Source: Lachnospiraceae bacterium (GTDB taxonomy: Bacteria > Bacillota_A > Clostridia > Lachnospirales > Lachnospiraceae). From it: DNA of 6,803 nt. The notes under the pieces are model-generated. The model was not told the DNA's origin, did no database searches, and was given only the letters and a program-made list of their open reading frames with translations. The stretch spans positions 1 to 6,803 of the forward strand of contig JAFRMI010000062.1 in the NCBI GenBank assembly GCA_017430765.1, given 5' to 3'. The position numbers and the translations under genes were made by a program. Of this stretch, positions 1-5,859 are shown piece by piece (positions within the stretch are counted from its first letter, which is position 1; each line of letters begins with the position of its first letter).

Positions 1-159
1 AGTGGGATCCGAAAAGGGGATGCCCAGTTCAATCAGATCGGCTCCATTTTCATAAGCTGCCCGGACAGCAGCCGCTGTTGTCGCAAGATCCGGGTCGCCG
101 CAGGTAATAAAGGGGATAAACGCTTTGCCGTTTTTAAAGGCTTCTTTGATCTTACTCAT
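1..159 (-). CDS. trpA: Tryptophan synthase alpha chain, N-terminal part (cut by window edge)
   Basis: Alpha subunit of tryptophan synthase, a cytoplasmic TIM barrel that cleaves indole-3-glycerol phosphate to indole and glyceraldehyde-3-phosphate and channels indole to TrpB. The first 53 codons are present, starting [20 protein letters not shown] and ending [15 protein letters not shown], the classic first-barrel-strand motif. Glu44 in [10 protein letters not shown] matches the catalytic Glu49 of the E. coli enzyme by hand alignment; the second catalytic acid (Asp60 in E. coli) lies beyond the edge. The ATG start overlaps the trpB stop by 8 nt (ATGAGTAA), and a GGGGAGG ribosome binding site lies inside the end of trpB, which suggests translational coupling. 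It is the last of the five trp genes visible. Partial only because the window ends; no damage is seen. Confidence 0.95.
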   Translation of the reverse strand, partial: MSKIKEAFKNGKAFIPFITCGDPDLATTAAAVRAAYENGADLIELGIPFSDPT

Positions 160-1336
160 GGATATCCTCCCCTCTGTATCTCGCGACAGCGGCGCAGTCC
201 TTGTCCCCTCTGCCGGATACGGTGATGACGATGACCTGATCTGAAGACATTTTCGGCGCAATCTTCATGGCGTACGCAACAGCATGAGCCGATTCAACCG
301 CCGGAATGATGCCCTCCGTGCGCGCGAGATATTCAAACGCCAAAACCGCTTCCTCGTCCGTGATCGGAACATACTCCGCTCTCCCCGTATCGTGAAGGTA
401 TGCGTGTTACGGTCCGATGCCCGGATAATCGAGGCCCGCGGAAATGGAATAGACCGTCGCGATCTGTCCGTCTTCGTCCTGGCAGAAATACGATTTCATG
501 CCGTGAAAGATGCCAAGCCTTCCGGTCGCTATCGTTGCGGCTGTTTCAAATGTGTCCACTCCTCTGCCCGCAGCCTCACAGCCGATGAGCCGGACACCGG
601 GATCATCAATAAAGTGGTAAAAGCTGCCGATCGCGTTGGAACCGCCGCCGACACAGGCGATCACCGCGTCCGGAAGCTTTCCTTCCTTTTCCATCATCTG
701 CTCCTTTATCTCTTTCGAGATAACCGCCTGAAAATCGCGGACGATGGTCGGGAACGGATGCGGTCCCATCACGGATCCCAGACAATAATGGGTGTCGCTG
801 ATGCGGGAAGTCCACTCCCGCATTGCCTCGGAGACCGCGTCCTTCAATGTGGCCGTCCCGGTCTTCACGGGGACCACCTCGGCGCCGAGAAGCCGCATTC
901 GGTACACATTGAGAGCCTGCCGGATGGTATCCTCTTCTCCCATAAACACGACACATTCCATGTCCATAAGCGCCGCCGCTGTCGCAGTCGCGACGCCGTG
1001 CTGTCCGGCGCCTGTCTCCGCGATCAGACGCGTTTTGCCCATCTTCTTCGCAAGGAGCGCCTGTCCGAGTACATTGTTGATCTTATGGGCACCCGTGTGG
1101 TTCAGATCCTCCCGCTTCAGATAGATTTTTGCACCGCCGAGATCCCTCGTCATCTTATCCGCATAATAGAGGCGGGACGGTCTCCCCGCATATTCGCGGA
1201 ACAGCTCCGAAAGTTCCCGGTTGAATTCCGGATCTTCTTTATAGCGGTTATAGGCCTCTTCCAGCTCTGTCACCGCATTCATCAAGGTTTCCGGAATGTA
1301 CTGCCCACCGTGAATGCCGAATCTCCCTCTGCTCAT
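152..1336 (-). pseudogene. trpB: Tryptophan synthase beta chain interrupted by an in-frame TAA (codon 310)
   Basis: TrpB is the PLP enzyme that condenses indole with L-serine to tryptophan in the alpha2-beta2 complex. The frame is 394 sense positions long, normal for TrpB, but codon 310 (407..409) is TAA. It falls in the conserved [14 protein letters not shown] segment, where relatives have Glu or Gln. Reading resumes in the same frame ([12 protein letters not shown]...) to the natural stop at 152, so this is a nonsense change, not a frameshift. Before the stop are the PLP lysine K85 (HTGAHKINN), E107 (AETGAGQHG) and the phosphate loop GGGSN at 230-234. After it are E348 (PAVESAHA) and S374 (VSGRGDKD), matching E350 and S377 of the Salmonella enzyme; S377 contacts the PLP ring nitrogen. 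A 309-residue product should therefore be inactive. The start has a good RBS (AGAGGGGG) and lies 42 nt after trpF. Sequencing error, a recent mutation or readthrough cannot be separated from sequence alone. Confidence 0.9.
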
Positions 1337-1378
1337 TGTATACCCCCTCTCTTCGTCTGTGTACCTGCAGCCTGCTCC

Positions 1379-1987
1379 TTATATGCTGTTTTCCCGGACG
1401 GCCTGCACCGCGGCAATAATTTTCTTACTGTCTTTTACACCGTCTGTCTCCACCCCGGACGAAAGGTCGATCATCTTCGGGGAAAGCAGCTTCATCGCTT
1501 CCGGGATCCGCTCCGGCGTAAGCCCGCCCGCCAGAATGAAAGGGCGGTCAAAACCCGCAAGAACGGACCAGTCGAAAGCCGCCCCTGTTCCGTATCCGTT
1601 GTCCAGAAGAATCTCGTCGGCCGTGCTGCATTTTGCCGCAGGAAGATCGGCAGCCGATCTCACCCTGAACGCTTTCCATACCGGAAGCCCTGCTCTCTCT
1701 TTCAGGGAAGCGATGTACGCATCAACTTCCTGCCCATGGAGCTGCAGCACATCCAGGCCGATCCTCTCCGCCGCGCTGCAGACCAGCTCCGCCGGCTGAT
1801 TCACAAAGACGCCGACAGCCCGGATCCCCGGCCTGATCTTTCGCCGAAGCTGCGCAGCCTTCTCCGGAACAAGATTTCGGCGGCTTTGGGGGAAATGGAG
1901 AATGAAGCCGATGTAATCCGGCTCTGCTTCATTCACAAATTCGATATCACATTCCCGGAACAGCCCACAGATCTTGATTCCGCTCAC
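1379..1987 (-). CDS. trpF: Phosphoribosylanthranilate isomerase
   Basis: Cytoplasmic TIM-barrel isomerase performing the Amadori rearrangement of N-(5'-phosphoribosyl)anthranilate to CdRP, the third step from chorismate to tryptophan. The 202-residue protein has the usual family length. Visible motifs are KICG with the catalytic Cys7, LQLHG (81-85), GTGAAFDW (133-140, carrying the likely general-acid Asp139), LAGGL (152-156) and the phosphate-binding DLSSGVETDGVKD from residue 174. The start is GTG at 1987..1985, overlapping the trpC TGA stop by 4 nt (GTGA). GGGAGG sits 7 nt upstream inside trpC, so translational coupling to trpC is likely. It is monofunctional here, not fused to trpC as in enteric bacteria. 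The frame is intact. Confidence 0.96.
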   Translation of the reverse strand: MSGIKICGLFRECDIEFVNEAEPDYIGFILHFPQSRRNLVPEKAAQLRRKIRPGIRAVGVFVNQPAELVCSAAERIGLDVLQLHGQEVDAYIASLKERAGLPVWKAFRVRSAADLPAAKCSTADEILLDNGYGTGAAFDWSVLAGFDRPFILAGGLTPERIPEAMKLLSPKMIDLSSGVETDGVKDSKKIIAAVQAVRENSI

Positions 1988-2772
1988 AGCGCCGCCTCCC
2001 TCATGCTTCTAAGAAATGCGCGTTTATCCTCCGCCCGCATCATCGCTTCCCCTACAAGGATCGCGTCCGCCCCCGCCTCCTTCAGTTTGGCGGCGTCCCC
2101 GGGCGTCCGCACACCGCTCTCGGCAATATACAGCCGGTCACCCGGAATCAGGTCCCGGAGGCGCGACGCGTTATCGAGATCCACGGAAAAATCTTTCAGG
2201 TTTCGGTTGTTCACGCCGATCATCCGGGCGCCCGCTTCCCCCGCCGACCGAATCTCCCCGCCATCGTGCGCCTCTGCCAGGGCCGCCAGTCCGAGCCCAT
2301 CGCATATGTCAAGGAATGAACGGATTGTGTCCGTATCGAGAAGCGCCGCGATGAGAAGGACACAGTCCGCGCCGAGAAGCTTTGCCTGATACAGCTGGTA
2401 TTCATCCACGACAAAATCCTTCCTCAGCATAGGGATTTTTACCCGGGAACGGATCTCCCGGAATATATCGTCAGAACCCATAAACCATTTCGGCTCCGTA
2501 AGGCAAGAGATCGCGTCTGCTCCCGCCTCCTCGTAAGACCTGGCAGTACTGAGATAATCAAACACGGGGTCGATAATTCCCTTAGAAGGAGATGCCTTTT
2601 TTACTTCGCATATAAAGCGCATTCCCGGTGCCGCGATGGCATCGTAGAACCGTTTTCCTCCGGCAGGCCCGTATGCATACGCGCGGGAACGCAGTTCTTC
2701 CGGGCTGATCCTCTCCTTGTCTTCTGCGACCCGCTGCCGGGCGTAATCTGCAAGCTGATCCAGTATCGTCAT
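1984..2772 (-). CDS. trpC: Indole-3-glycerol phosphate synthase
   Basis: Cytoplasmic TIM-barrel enzyme that closes and decarboxylates CdRP to indole-3-glycerol phosphate, the TrpA substrate. The 262-residue length is normal for a monofunctional TrpC. Motifs in order: FICEVKKASPSKG (E56, K58, SPSKG 61-65), LRKDFVVDEYQ (116-126, catalytic-type K118), LAEAHD (E167), GVNNRNL (186-192, N188), ESGV (218-221) and LVGEAMM (239-245). By hand alignment these cover the six polar active-site positions described for the Sulfolobus enzyme (E51, K53, K110, E159, N180, E210). The ATG at 2772 has CGGAGG 8 nt upstream. An 88-nt gap separates it from trpD, the longest spacer between genes of this operon, while it overlaps trpF by 4 nt. 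No sign of damage. Confidence 0.96.
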   Translation of the reverse strand: MTILDQLADYARQRVAEDKERISPEELRSRAYAYGPAGGKRFYDAIAAPGMRFICEVKKASPSKGIIDPVFDYLSTARSYEEAGADAISCLTEPKWFMGSDDIFREIRSRVKIPMLRKDFVVDEYQLYQAKLLGADCVLLIAALLDTDTIRSFLDICDGLGLAALAEAHDGGEIRSAGEAGARMIGVNNRNLKDFSVDLDNASRLRDLIPGDRLYIAESGVRTPGDAAKLKEAGADAILVGEAMMRAEDKRAFLRSMREAAL

Positions 2773-2786
2773 ACGAATTGCCTCCG

Positions 2787-2824
2787 ATGCTTATCTTTAC
2801 TTCGGTTCATTTGTGGTAAAGCAT
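2787..2824 (-). other. Imperfect hairpin in the trpD-trpC spacer
   Basis: In the 88-nt spacer, GTAAAGCAT (2816..2824) can pair with ATGC plus TTTAC (2787..2790 and 2796..2800), leaving TTATC (2791..2795) as a bulge and a loop of 15 nt. It lies just before the trpC ribosome binding site and is not followed by a T-run, so it does not look like a terminator. A role in mRNA processing or in trpC initiation is only a guess, and a stem this short could arise by chance. Confidence 0.25.
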
Positions 2825-2860
2825 ACATTCGCATTACGCTGCCGCTCCGGTACGGTCCGT

Positions 2861-3886
2861 TCATGACTCCGGGCGGTTGCTGGCTTCTATGAATTGCTCC
2901 AGTGTTTTCAGCGCCTTTCCGGAATCAATCAGCTGCTCCGCCAGGAGGATACCGTCCTTAAAGCTCTCAGCCTTGCCGCCGATATACAGGGCCGCACCGG
3001 CATTCATAAGGACCGCATTTCGTTTCGCTCCTTTTGCACCTGAAAGAAGATCTCTGGTAATTGCCGCATTTTCCTCCGGTGTGCCGCCCTCCAGCTCCTC
3101 TTTCGCGCAGCGCGTAAGGCCGAAATCTTCCGGCGTGATCACATAGGATTTAAACCATCCGTCCCGGATCTCGCAGATCTTTGTCGGGGCACTTACAGAA
3201 ATCTCATCCAGCTTGTCCGTGCCGTAGACAACCATGCCGCGCTTTACGCCCAGGCTCACAAGAACCTGCGCCAGAGGCTCTGCGAGATACGCGTCATAGA
3301 CGCCCAGAAGCTGCATGGAAGGCGCGGCCGGATTGGTCAGCGGCCCCAGGATATTGAAAACCGTGCGGAATCCGAGTTCTTTCCGGATCGGGCCGACATA
3401 CTTCATCGATGTGTGATATTTCTGCGCGAAGAAAAAGCACATCCCGACTTCCCTGAGAAGTTCAACGCATCTGTCCGGACTTTGATGGATGTTGACACCA
3501 AGCGCCTCCAGGCAGTCCGCCGTTCCGCACCTGGAAGATGCCGCCCGGTTTCCGTGTTTTGCGATCTTGATGCCCCCCGCGGCGGCCACGAGGGCGGATG
3601 TCGTGGAGATATTGAAGCTGTGGGCATTGTCGCCTCCCGTCCCGACAATTTCCAGGACATCCATTCCGGTCTCCACTTTTGTCGCGTGGGCCCGCATGGC
3701 AGCCGCGCATCCCGCGATCTCGTCGGTCGTCTCCGCTCTCGCGCTTTTTGTCGACAGCGCTGCCAGAAAGGCGGCGTTCTGTGTTGCCGTGGTCTCCCCG
3801 CTCATGATCTCATTCATGACGGTATACGCCTCGTCGTAAGTCAGGTCCCCTTTGTTTACAATCTTTACAATCGCTTCCTTGATCAT
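2861..3886 (-). CDS. trpD: Anthranilate phosphoribosyltransferase
   Basis: Transfers phosphoribose from PRPP to anthranilate, the second step of the tryptophan branch; a cytoplasmic type III phosphoribosyltransferase fold. The 341 residues match the monofunctional TrpD length, with no fused TrpG glutaminase domain at the N terminus. Motifs: GTGGD (82-86, PRPP loop), FNISTTSA (91-98), [15 protein letters not shown] (110-124), GPLTNPA (181-187) and LDEIS (226-230), whose D227 and E228 match the second Mg-binding pair of the family. The ATG at 3886 has AAGGAG 9 nt upstream. It is the first gene after the T-box leader. The position usually held by trpE and trpG just upstream is empty, so anthranilate must come from genes elsewhere or from outside. 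The frame is intact. Confidence 0.96.
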   Translation of the reverse strand: MIKEAIVKIVNKGDLTYDEAYTVMNEIMSGETTATQNAAFLAALSTKSARAETTDEIAGCAAAMRAHATKVETGMDVLEIVGTGGDNAHSFNISTTSALVAAAGGIKIAKHGNRAASSRCGTADCLEALGVNIHQSPDRCVELLREVGMCFFFAQKYHTSMKYVGPIRKELGFRTVFNILGPLTNPAAPSMQLLGVYDAYLAEPLAQVLVSLGVKRGMVVYGTDKLDEISVSAPTKICEIRDGWFKSYVITPEDFGLTRCAKEELEGGTPEENAAITRDLLSGAKGAKRNAVLMNAGAALYIGGKAESFKDGILLAEQLIDSGKALKTLEQFIEASNRPES

Positions 3887-3940
3887 GGTTCACAACTCCT
3901 TTACCATGTTCTGCGGAAAAAGAAGTTCCTCTTTAAAAAG

Positions 3941-3976
3941 GAAAAACTCCCCCGCCTGTTGCTCTGCCGGAGGAGT
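3941..3976 (-). terminator. Second terminator-like hairpin between the T-box and trpD
   Basis: ACTCCTCCG (3976..3968) pairs with CGGGGGAGT (3954..3946) over 9 bp with one wobble and a 13-nt loop. TTTTCCTTTTT follows. It begins only 3 nt after the T-box terminator T-run and lies about 55 nt before the trpD start. It has the form of an independent Rho-independent terminator, but no competing antiterminator was found for it. Confidence 0.65.
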
Positions 3977-3978
3977 AT

Positions 3979-4015
3979 AAAAAAGCCCCTGACAGATTGA
4001 TCCAGTCTGCCAAGG
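3979..4015 (-). terminator. T-box intrinsic terminator (attenuator)
   Basis: CCTTGGCAGA (4015..4006) pairs with TCTGTCAGGG (3996..3987) over 10 bp including two G-T wobbles, with a 9-nt loop. It is followed by GC and a run of six T (3984..3979). CCTT is shared with the T-box antiterminator, giving the usual tRNA-controlled switch before trpD. Confidence 0.88.
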
Positions 4016-4179
4016 ACGAACAGATGCTTCCAGTGCATTTCCTATCCGCGGTGCCACCTTGCATTCACGGGAAAAGCCCGTGCGCTCTGCGAGATACCAG
4101 CATATCTCCGGCAATTAACGTCTGCCTTCAACGTCGCAGCATACTCGGAACCGATTCCTTTGGCTGCGCCCTCAGAAGC

Positions 4180-4182
4180 CCA
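4180..4182 (-). promoter_or_regulatory. Specifier codon TGG (Trp) in T-box Stem I
   Basis: The 3' side of Stem I reads ACTGAATGGGCTTCTGAG on the minus strand. In T-box leaders the specifier triplet normally follows a GAA-like sequence in the specifier loop, which makes the triplet TGG, the only Trp codon. This agrees with the downstream genes and with the discriminator-matching C in the T-box sequence. The placement is by pattern, not by folding. Confidence 0.8.
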
Positions 4183-4288
4183 TTCAGTGACCTGTCTCAC
4201 ACCGCGATTCCACCATCCGCAGCTCTCTTTAGTGACAGGGAAGCCACCTACTTACTCTCCCTCAACGGTTTATCCTGTATTGGTGATA

Positions 4289-4317
4289 CTTTTACCACAG
4301 TCACGCATAAAAGTCAA
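4289..4317 (-). promoter_or_regulatory. Predicted sigma-70 type promoter of the trp operon
   Basis: TTGACT (4317..4312) and TAAAAG (4294..4289) are separated by 17 nt. A TGG just before the -10 gives an extended -10 feature. The predicted start near 4282 is just upstream of T-box Stem I, leaving a leader of about 395 nt before trpD. The -10 matches consensus at only four of six bases, so this is a prediction. Confidence 0.6.
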
Positions 4318-4344
4318 TCATTTACTCAAAAATCGTCCGGCTGT

Positions 4345-4396
4345 CAGTGGGGACGGTTCTTTTGACATTTTTTCAGCAAAAGAACCGTCCCCACTG
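4345..4396. repeat. Palindromic REP/MITE-like repeat, simple copy
   Basis: A perfect 19-bp inverted repeat: CAGTGGGGACGGTTCTTTT (4345..4363) and its complement (4378..4396) around a 14-nt loop. The left end extends as TGTCAGTGG, the same terminal sequence seen in the larger element at 4789..4991. It sits 28 bp upstream of the trp -35 box and 42 bp past the chorismate mutase stop, so a transcript of that gene would run into it. The stem is strong, but no T-run follows directly on the minus strand, so termination there is uncertain. Confidence 0.85.
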
Positions 4397-4438
4397 GAAA
4401 CCCTTTTCTCGAGATATTCGGGAATCTATTATCTTTAT

Positions 4439-4714
4439 CTATTCATCGGAAATCAGCCGCTCCTGATACTGCCGGGATATCTTCATGGTATCCTGCATAA
4501 ATTTCCTGTAATACTGCCGGATCACTTCATCTTTGATATATTCGCAGTTCCTTGTGAGCACAATCTCCTCCTGCTTCTCGTCCAGAACCGGGATGCCCCG
4601 CTCCTTCTTATAGGCGGCCACCTTCCGGACTGCCTCCATGCGCTCTTCAAAAAGAACCGCCATCTGCCGGTCCACGCCCTGGATCACATCTCTTGCTTCC
4701 TGCAGTTCGTTCAT
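4439..4714 (-). CDS. Chorismate mutase, AroQ type, stand-alone
   Basis: A small all-helical enzyme that rearranges chorismate to prephenate, the first step towards phenylalanine and tyrosine. The 91-residue length fits a single AroQ domain with no fused dehydratase, dehydrogenase or DAHP synthase. By hand alignment to the E. coli P-protein domain, Arg8, Arg25, Lys36, Asp45 and Glu49 fall at the positions of active-site residues R11, R28, K39, D48 and E52. The segment AAYKKERGIPVLDEKQEE is typical of clostridial members. No signal peptide is seen, so it is cytoplasmic. The ATG at 4714 is preceded by GAGGTGGGAAG, a usable RBS; the stop is TAG. It lies upstream of and in line with the trp operon but has its own non-coding flanks, with the trp promoter and T-box in between. 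It competes for the same chorismate pool that feeds tryptophan synthesis. Confidence 0.88.
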   Translation of the reverse strand: MNELQEARDVIQGVDRQMAVLFEERMEAVRKVAAYKKERGIPVLDEKQEEIVLTRNCEYIKDEVIRQYYRKFMQDTMKISRQYQERLISDE

Positions 4715-4751
4715 CTTCCCACCTCACTTTTGTCTGTCCTGTGGATACCAT

Positions 4752-4780
4752 ACCTTAGCACTAATTCCGGGAAAACGCAA
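4752..4780 (-). promoter_or_regulatory. Weak candidate promoter for the chorismate mutase gene
   Basis: TTGCGT (4780..4775) and TAAGGT (4757..4752) with a 17-nt spacer and a TGC extended -10 element. Each hexamer matches consensus at only three of six bases. It is offered because it is the best-placed candidate, about 40 nt upstream of the start codon. A stronger TTGACA box lies further upstream, inside the repeat (see findings). Confidence 0.3.
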
Positions 4781-4857
4781 GACGCGGGGTTGTCAGTGGA
4801 GCGGTTTACGGACAATTTTCCGGATTGATAATGGGGACGGTTCTTTTGACACTTTTT

Positions 4858-4991
4858 CTGACAGCAAAAGGCTGTTACAATAATATTCAGAAAAAGTATC
4901 AAAAGAACTGTCCCCGCTGACACCCTGACATCAAAAGACTGTTACAATAATACTCAGAAAAAGTGTCAAAAGAAACGTCTCCACTGACAAC
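4858..4991. repeat. Two tandem 67-bp units inside the compound element
   Basis: 4858..4924 and 4925..4991 are direct repeats with an exact 67-bp period and about nine substitutions. Each begins CTGACA, contains CTGTTACAATAATA, then a right-arm sequence CAGAAAAAGT(A/G)TCAAAAGAA, and ends CTGACA(C/A)C. The divergence between units indicates an old duplication rather than an assembly artefact. Each unit carries TGTTACAAT, which looks like an extended -10 box on the plus strand. Confidence 0.85.
4940..4948 (+). promoter_or_regulatory. Candidate extended -10 promoter for the iron-sulfur gene pair
   Basis: TGTTACAAT (4940..4948) is a TGn element joined to TACAAT, five of six matches to the -10 consensus, 62 nt before the ATG at 5011. 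No convincing -35 hexamer lies 16-18 nt upstream. The same motif occurs in the first repeat unit at 4873..4881. It is the nearest promoter-like sequence to the gene but lies inside a repeat. Confidence 0.35.
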
Positions 4992-5010
4992 TTATTTTGG
5001 AGAAAGACAT

Positions 5011-5859
5011 ATGGAATATACGAAGAGCGCTCTGATAAAAGAATTTTTACAAATGTTTCACTCCTGTCCGGGGAACCGGATCGCTGAGGAAGCGGCTCTG
5101 CCGGGTTGCGGGGGGATGCTGTGTTTTGAGGAACCGATGTTCCGATTTGCCGCCGCAGACGACCCTTTATTTTCCGAATTTAAGAAACCATATGTCATCG
5201 GTCCGGCTTTTATGGCACCGCAGGAGTGGCTTTCGGACGCAAAAACCGTTGTCTCTTTCTTTCTTCCAATTACGGAGCGGGTCCGCACGGCAAATCGTGG
5301 AGGAACAGAAACAGCCCCGGAGTGGCTGCATGCAAGAATCGAGGGCCAGAATTTTATAAACCGTTATACCGGAGTTCTGCAGGAGTGGTTTGAAGGTCGG
5401 GGAATCCATGCGGTGGTCCCCTCCTCCGATTCCCGTTTCCACACCGAAGTTGAAGCTACGGAAAATGCAGATCTGCATATAGAAAGTGCCTGGTCAGAAC
5501 GCCATGCGGCCTTCGTTTCCGGGCTCGGCACGTTCAGCCTCAGCCGGGGACTCATTACGGAAAAAGGGATCGCAGGCAGATTCGGGAGTATTATCGTAAG
5601 CGAAAATATAGAGCCGGATGTGCGGCCTTATACAGGTATCGAAGAGTACTGCATCCAGTGCGGGGCCTGTATCAGAAACTGTCCGCCGGGAGCAATCACG
5701 TTCGAAGGGGGAAAAAATCATCTTCTCTGCCGTAATTATCTCAATACAATGGGAAAAAAATATGCTCCCCGCTATGGATGCGGGAAGTGCCAGGTCAACG
5801 TTCCCTGTGAATTCCGAAATCCGGCCCGGCCTGCACGGGCGGCAAACGAGGTATCCTGA
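5011..5859 (+). CDS. QueG-related protein with two predicted [4Fe-4S] clusters (COG1600-like)
   Basis: A 282-residue cytoplasmic iron-sulfur protein related to the epoxyqueuosine reductase / reductive dehalogenase-like family. The first ~200 residues resemble the substrate/cobalamin-binding half of that family, including WSERHAAFVSGLGTFSLSRG and ITEKGIAGRFGSII, the counterpart of the QueG WAERAGLGWIGKN region. The ferredoxin part follows: C214, C217, C220, C224P (CIQCGACIRNCPPGAI), then C240, C257, C260 and C266 (CGKCQVNVPCE), enough for two clusters. It lacks the C-terminal HEAT-like region of true QueG and a clear QueG-type D(T/S)xPVLE motif, so epoxyqueuosine reductase activity should not be assumed. 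ATG at 5011 is preferred because GGAG lies 8 nt upstream; the in-frame GTG at 4963 would put 16 residues inside the repeat. It is coupled to the next gene by a TGATG overlap. The substrate is unknown. Confidence 0.85.
   Translation: MEYTKSALIKEFLQMFHSCPGNRIAEEAALPGCGGMLCFEEPMFRFAAADDPLFSEFKKPYVIGPAFMAPQEWLSDAKTVVSFFLPITERVRTANRGGTETAPEWLHARIEGQNFINRYTGVLQEWFEGRGIHAVVPSSDSRFHTEVEATENADLHIESAWSERHAAFVSGLGTFSLSRGLITEKGIAGRFGSIIVSENIEPDVRPYTGIEEYCIQCGACIRNCPPGAITFEGGKNHLLCRNYLNTMGKKYAPRYGCGKCQVNVPCEFRNPARPARAANEVS

Larger units (their letters stand above)
3979..4282 (-). ncRNA. T-box leader specific for tRNA(Trp), controlling trpDCFBA
   Basis: Cis-acting riboswitch that binds uncharged tRNA and prevents early termination when tryptophan is scarce. 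The T-box core AAGGTGGCACCGCGG is at 4060..4046. Its TGGC would pair with the GCCA 3' end of a tRNA with discriminator base G, as expected for tRNA(Trp). Stem I runs from about 4265 to 4170: CCTGTCAC pairs with GTG(A)GACAGG around an AGAGAGCTGCGG / ATGGTGGAA distal loop, and the 3' side carries GAATGG with the Trp specifier codon. A separate hairpin CACGGG/CCCGTG precedes the T-box sequence. AAGG of the T-box (4060..4057) can pair with CCTT at 4015..4012, which is also the foot of the terminator, so the two folds exclude each other. The 5' end is placed from the predicted promoter and is approximate. Confidence 0.93.
4789..4991. repeat. Compound palindromic element (~203 bp) with 13-bp terminal inverted repeats
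   Basis: The ends GTTGTCAGTGGAG (4789..4801) and CTCCACTGACAAC (4979..4991) are perfect inverted repeats. Inside, the arm 4833..4861 (GGGGACGGTTCTTTTGACAC and on) pairs with 4887..4915 at 27 of 29 positions and with a second right arm, 4954..4982, at about 27 of 29, so two alternative long hairpins are possible. The core GGGGACGGTTCTTTT is shared with the simple copy at 4345..4396. There is no coding capacity, and no clear target-site duplication was found. It occupies nearly all of the divergent spacer between the chorismate mutase and iron-sulfur genes. It is best described as a REP- or MITE-like non-autonomous element; no transposase is in the window. Confidence 0.75.

Noticed and set aside
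341..409. A frameshift in trpB
   Set aside because: Translation in the same frame through the TAA gives continuous TrpB sequence ([20 protein letters not shown]), so no bases are gained or lost; it is a nonsense codon.
284..2389. A 701-codon open frame on the plus strand
   Set aside because: It lies antisense to trpB, trpF and trpC, is rich in Arg, His, Ser and Cys with no recognisable domain, and the opposite strand encodes well-conserved enzymes with ribosome binding sites. It is a shadow of GC-rich codon use.
3890..4114. A 74-codon frame in the T-box leader containing two Trp codons (possible leader peptide)
   Set aside because: It starts with TTG without a ribosome binding site, runs through the T-box and both terminators, and its Trp codons are not clustered. 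The sequence is explained by the structured leader.
3979..4282. TRAP-type regulation of the trp leader
   Set aside because: No regular series of GAG/TAG triplets with short spacers is seen; the T-box explains the region.
4858..4991. A CRISPR array
   Set aside because: Only two units, directly abutting with no unique spacers, and the units form parts of a larger palindrome.
4963..5010. An upstream GTG start for the iron-sulfur gene
   Set aside because: The added 16 residues come from the palindromic repeat, and no ribosome binding site precedes the GTG. ATG at 5011 has GGAG at good spacing.
5011..5859. Calling the iron-sulfur gene queG
   Set aside because: The cluster motifs and core match the superfamily, but the QueG catalytic-type motif and C-terminal HEAT-like region are not visible, so a symbol would overstate the case.
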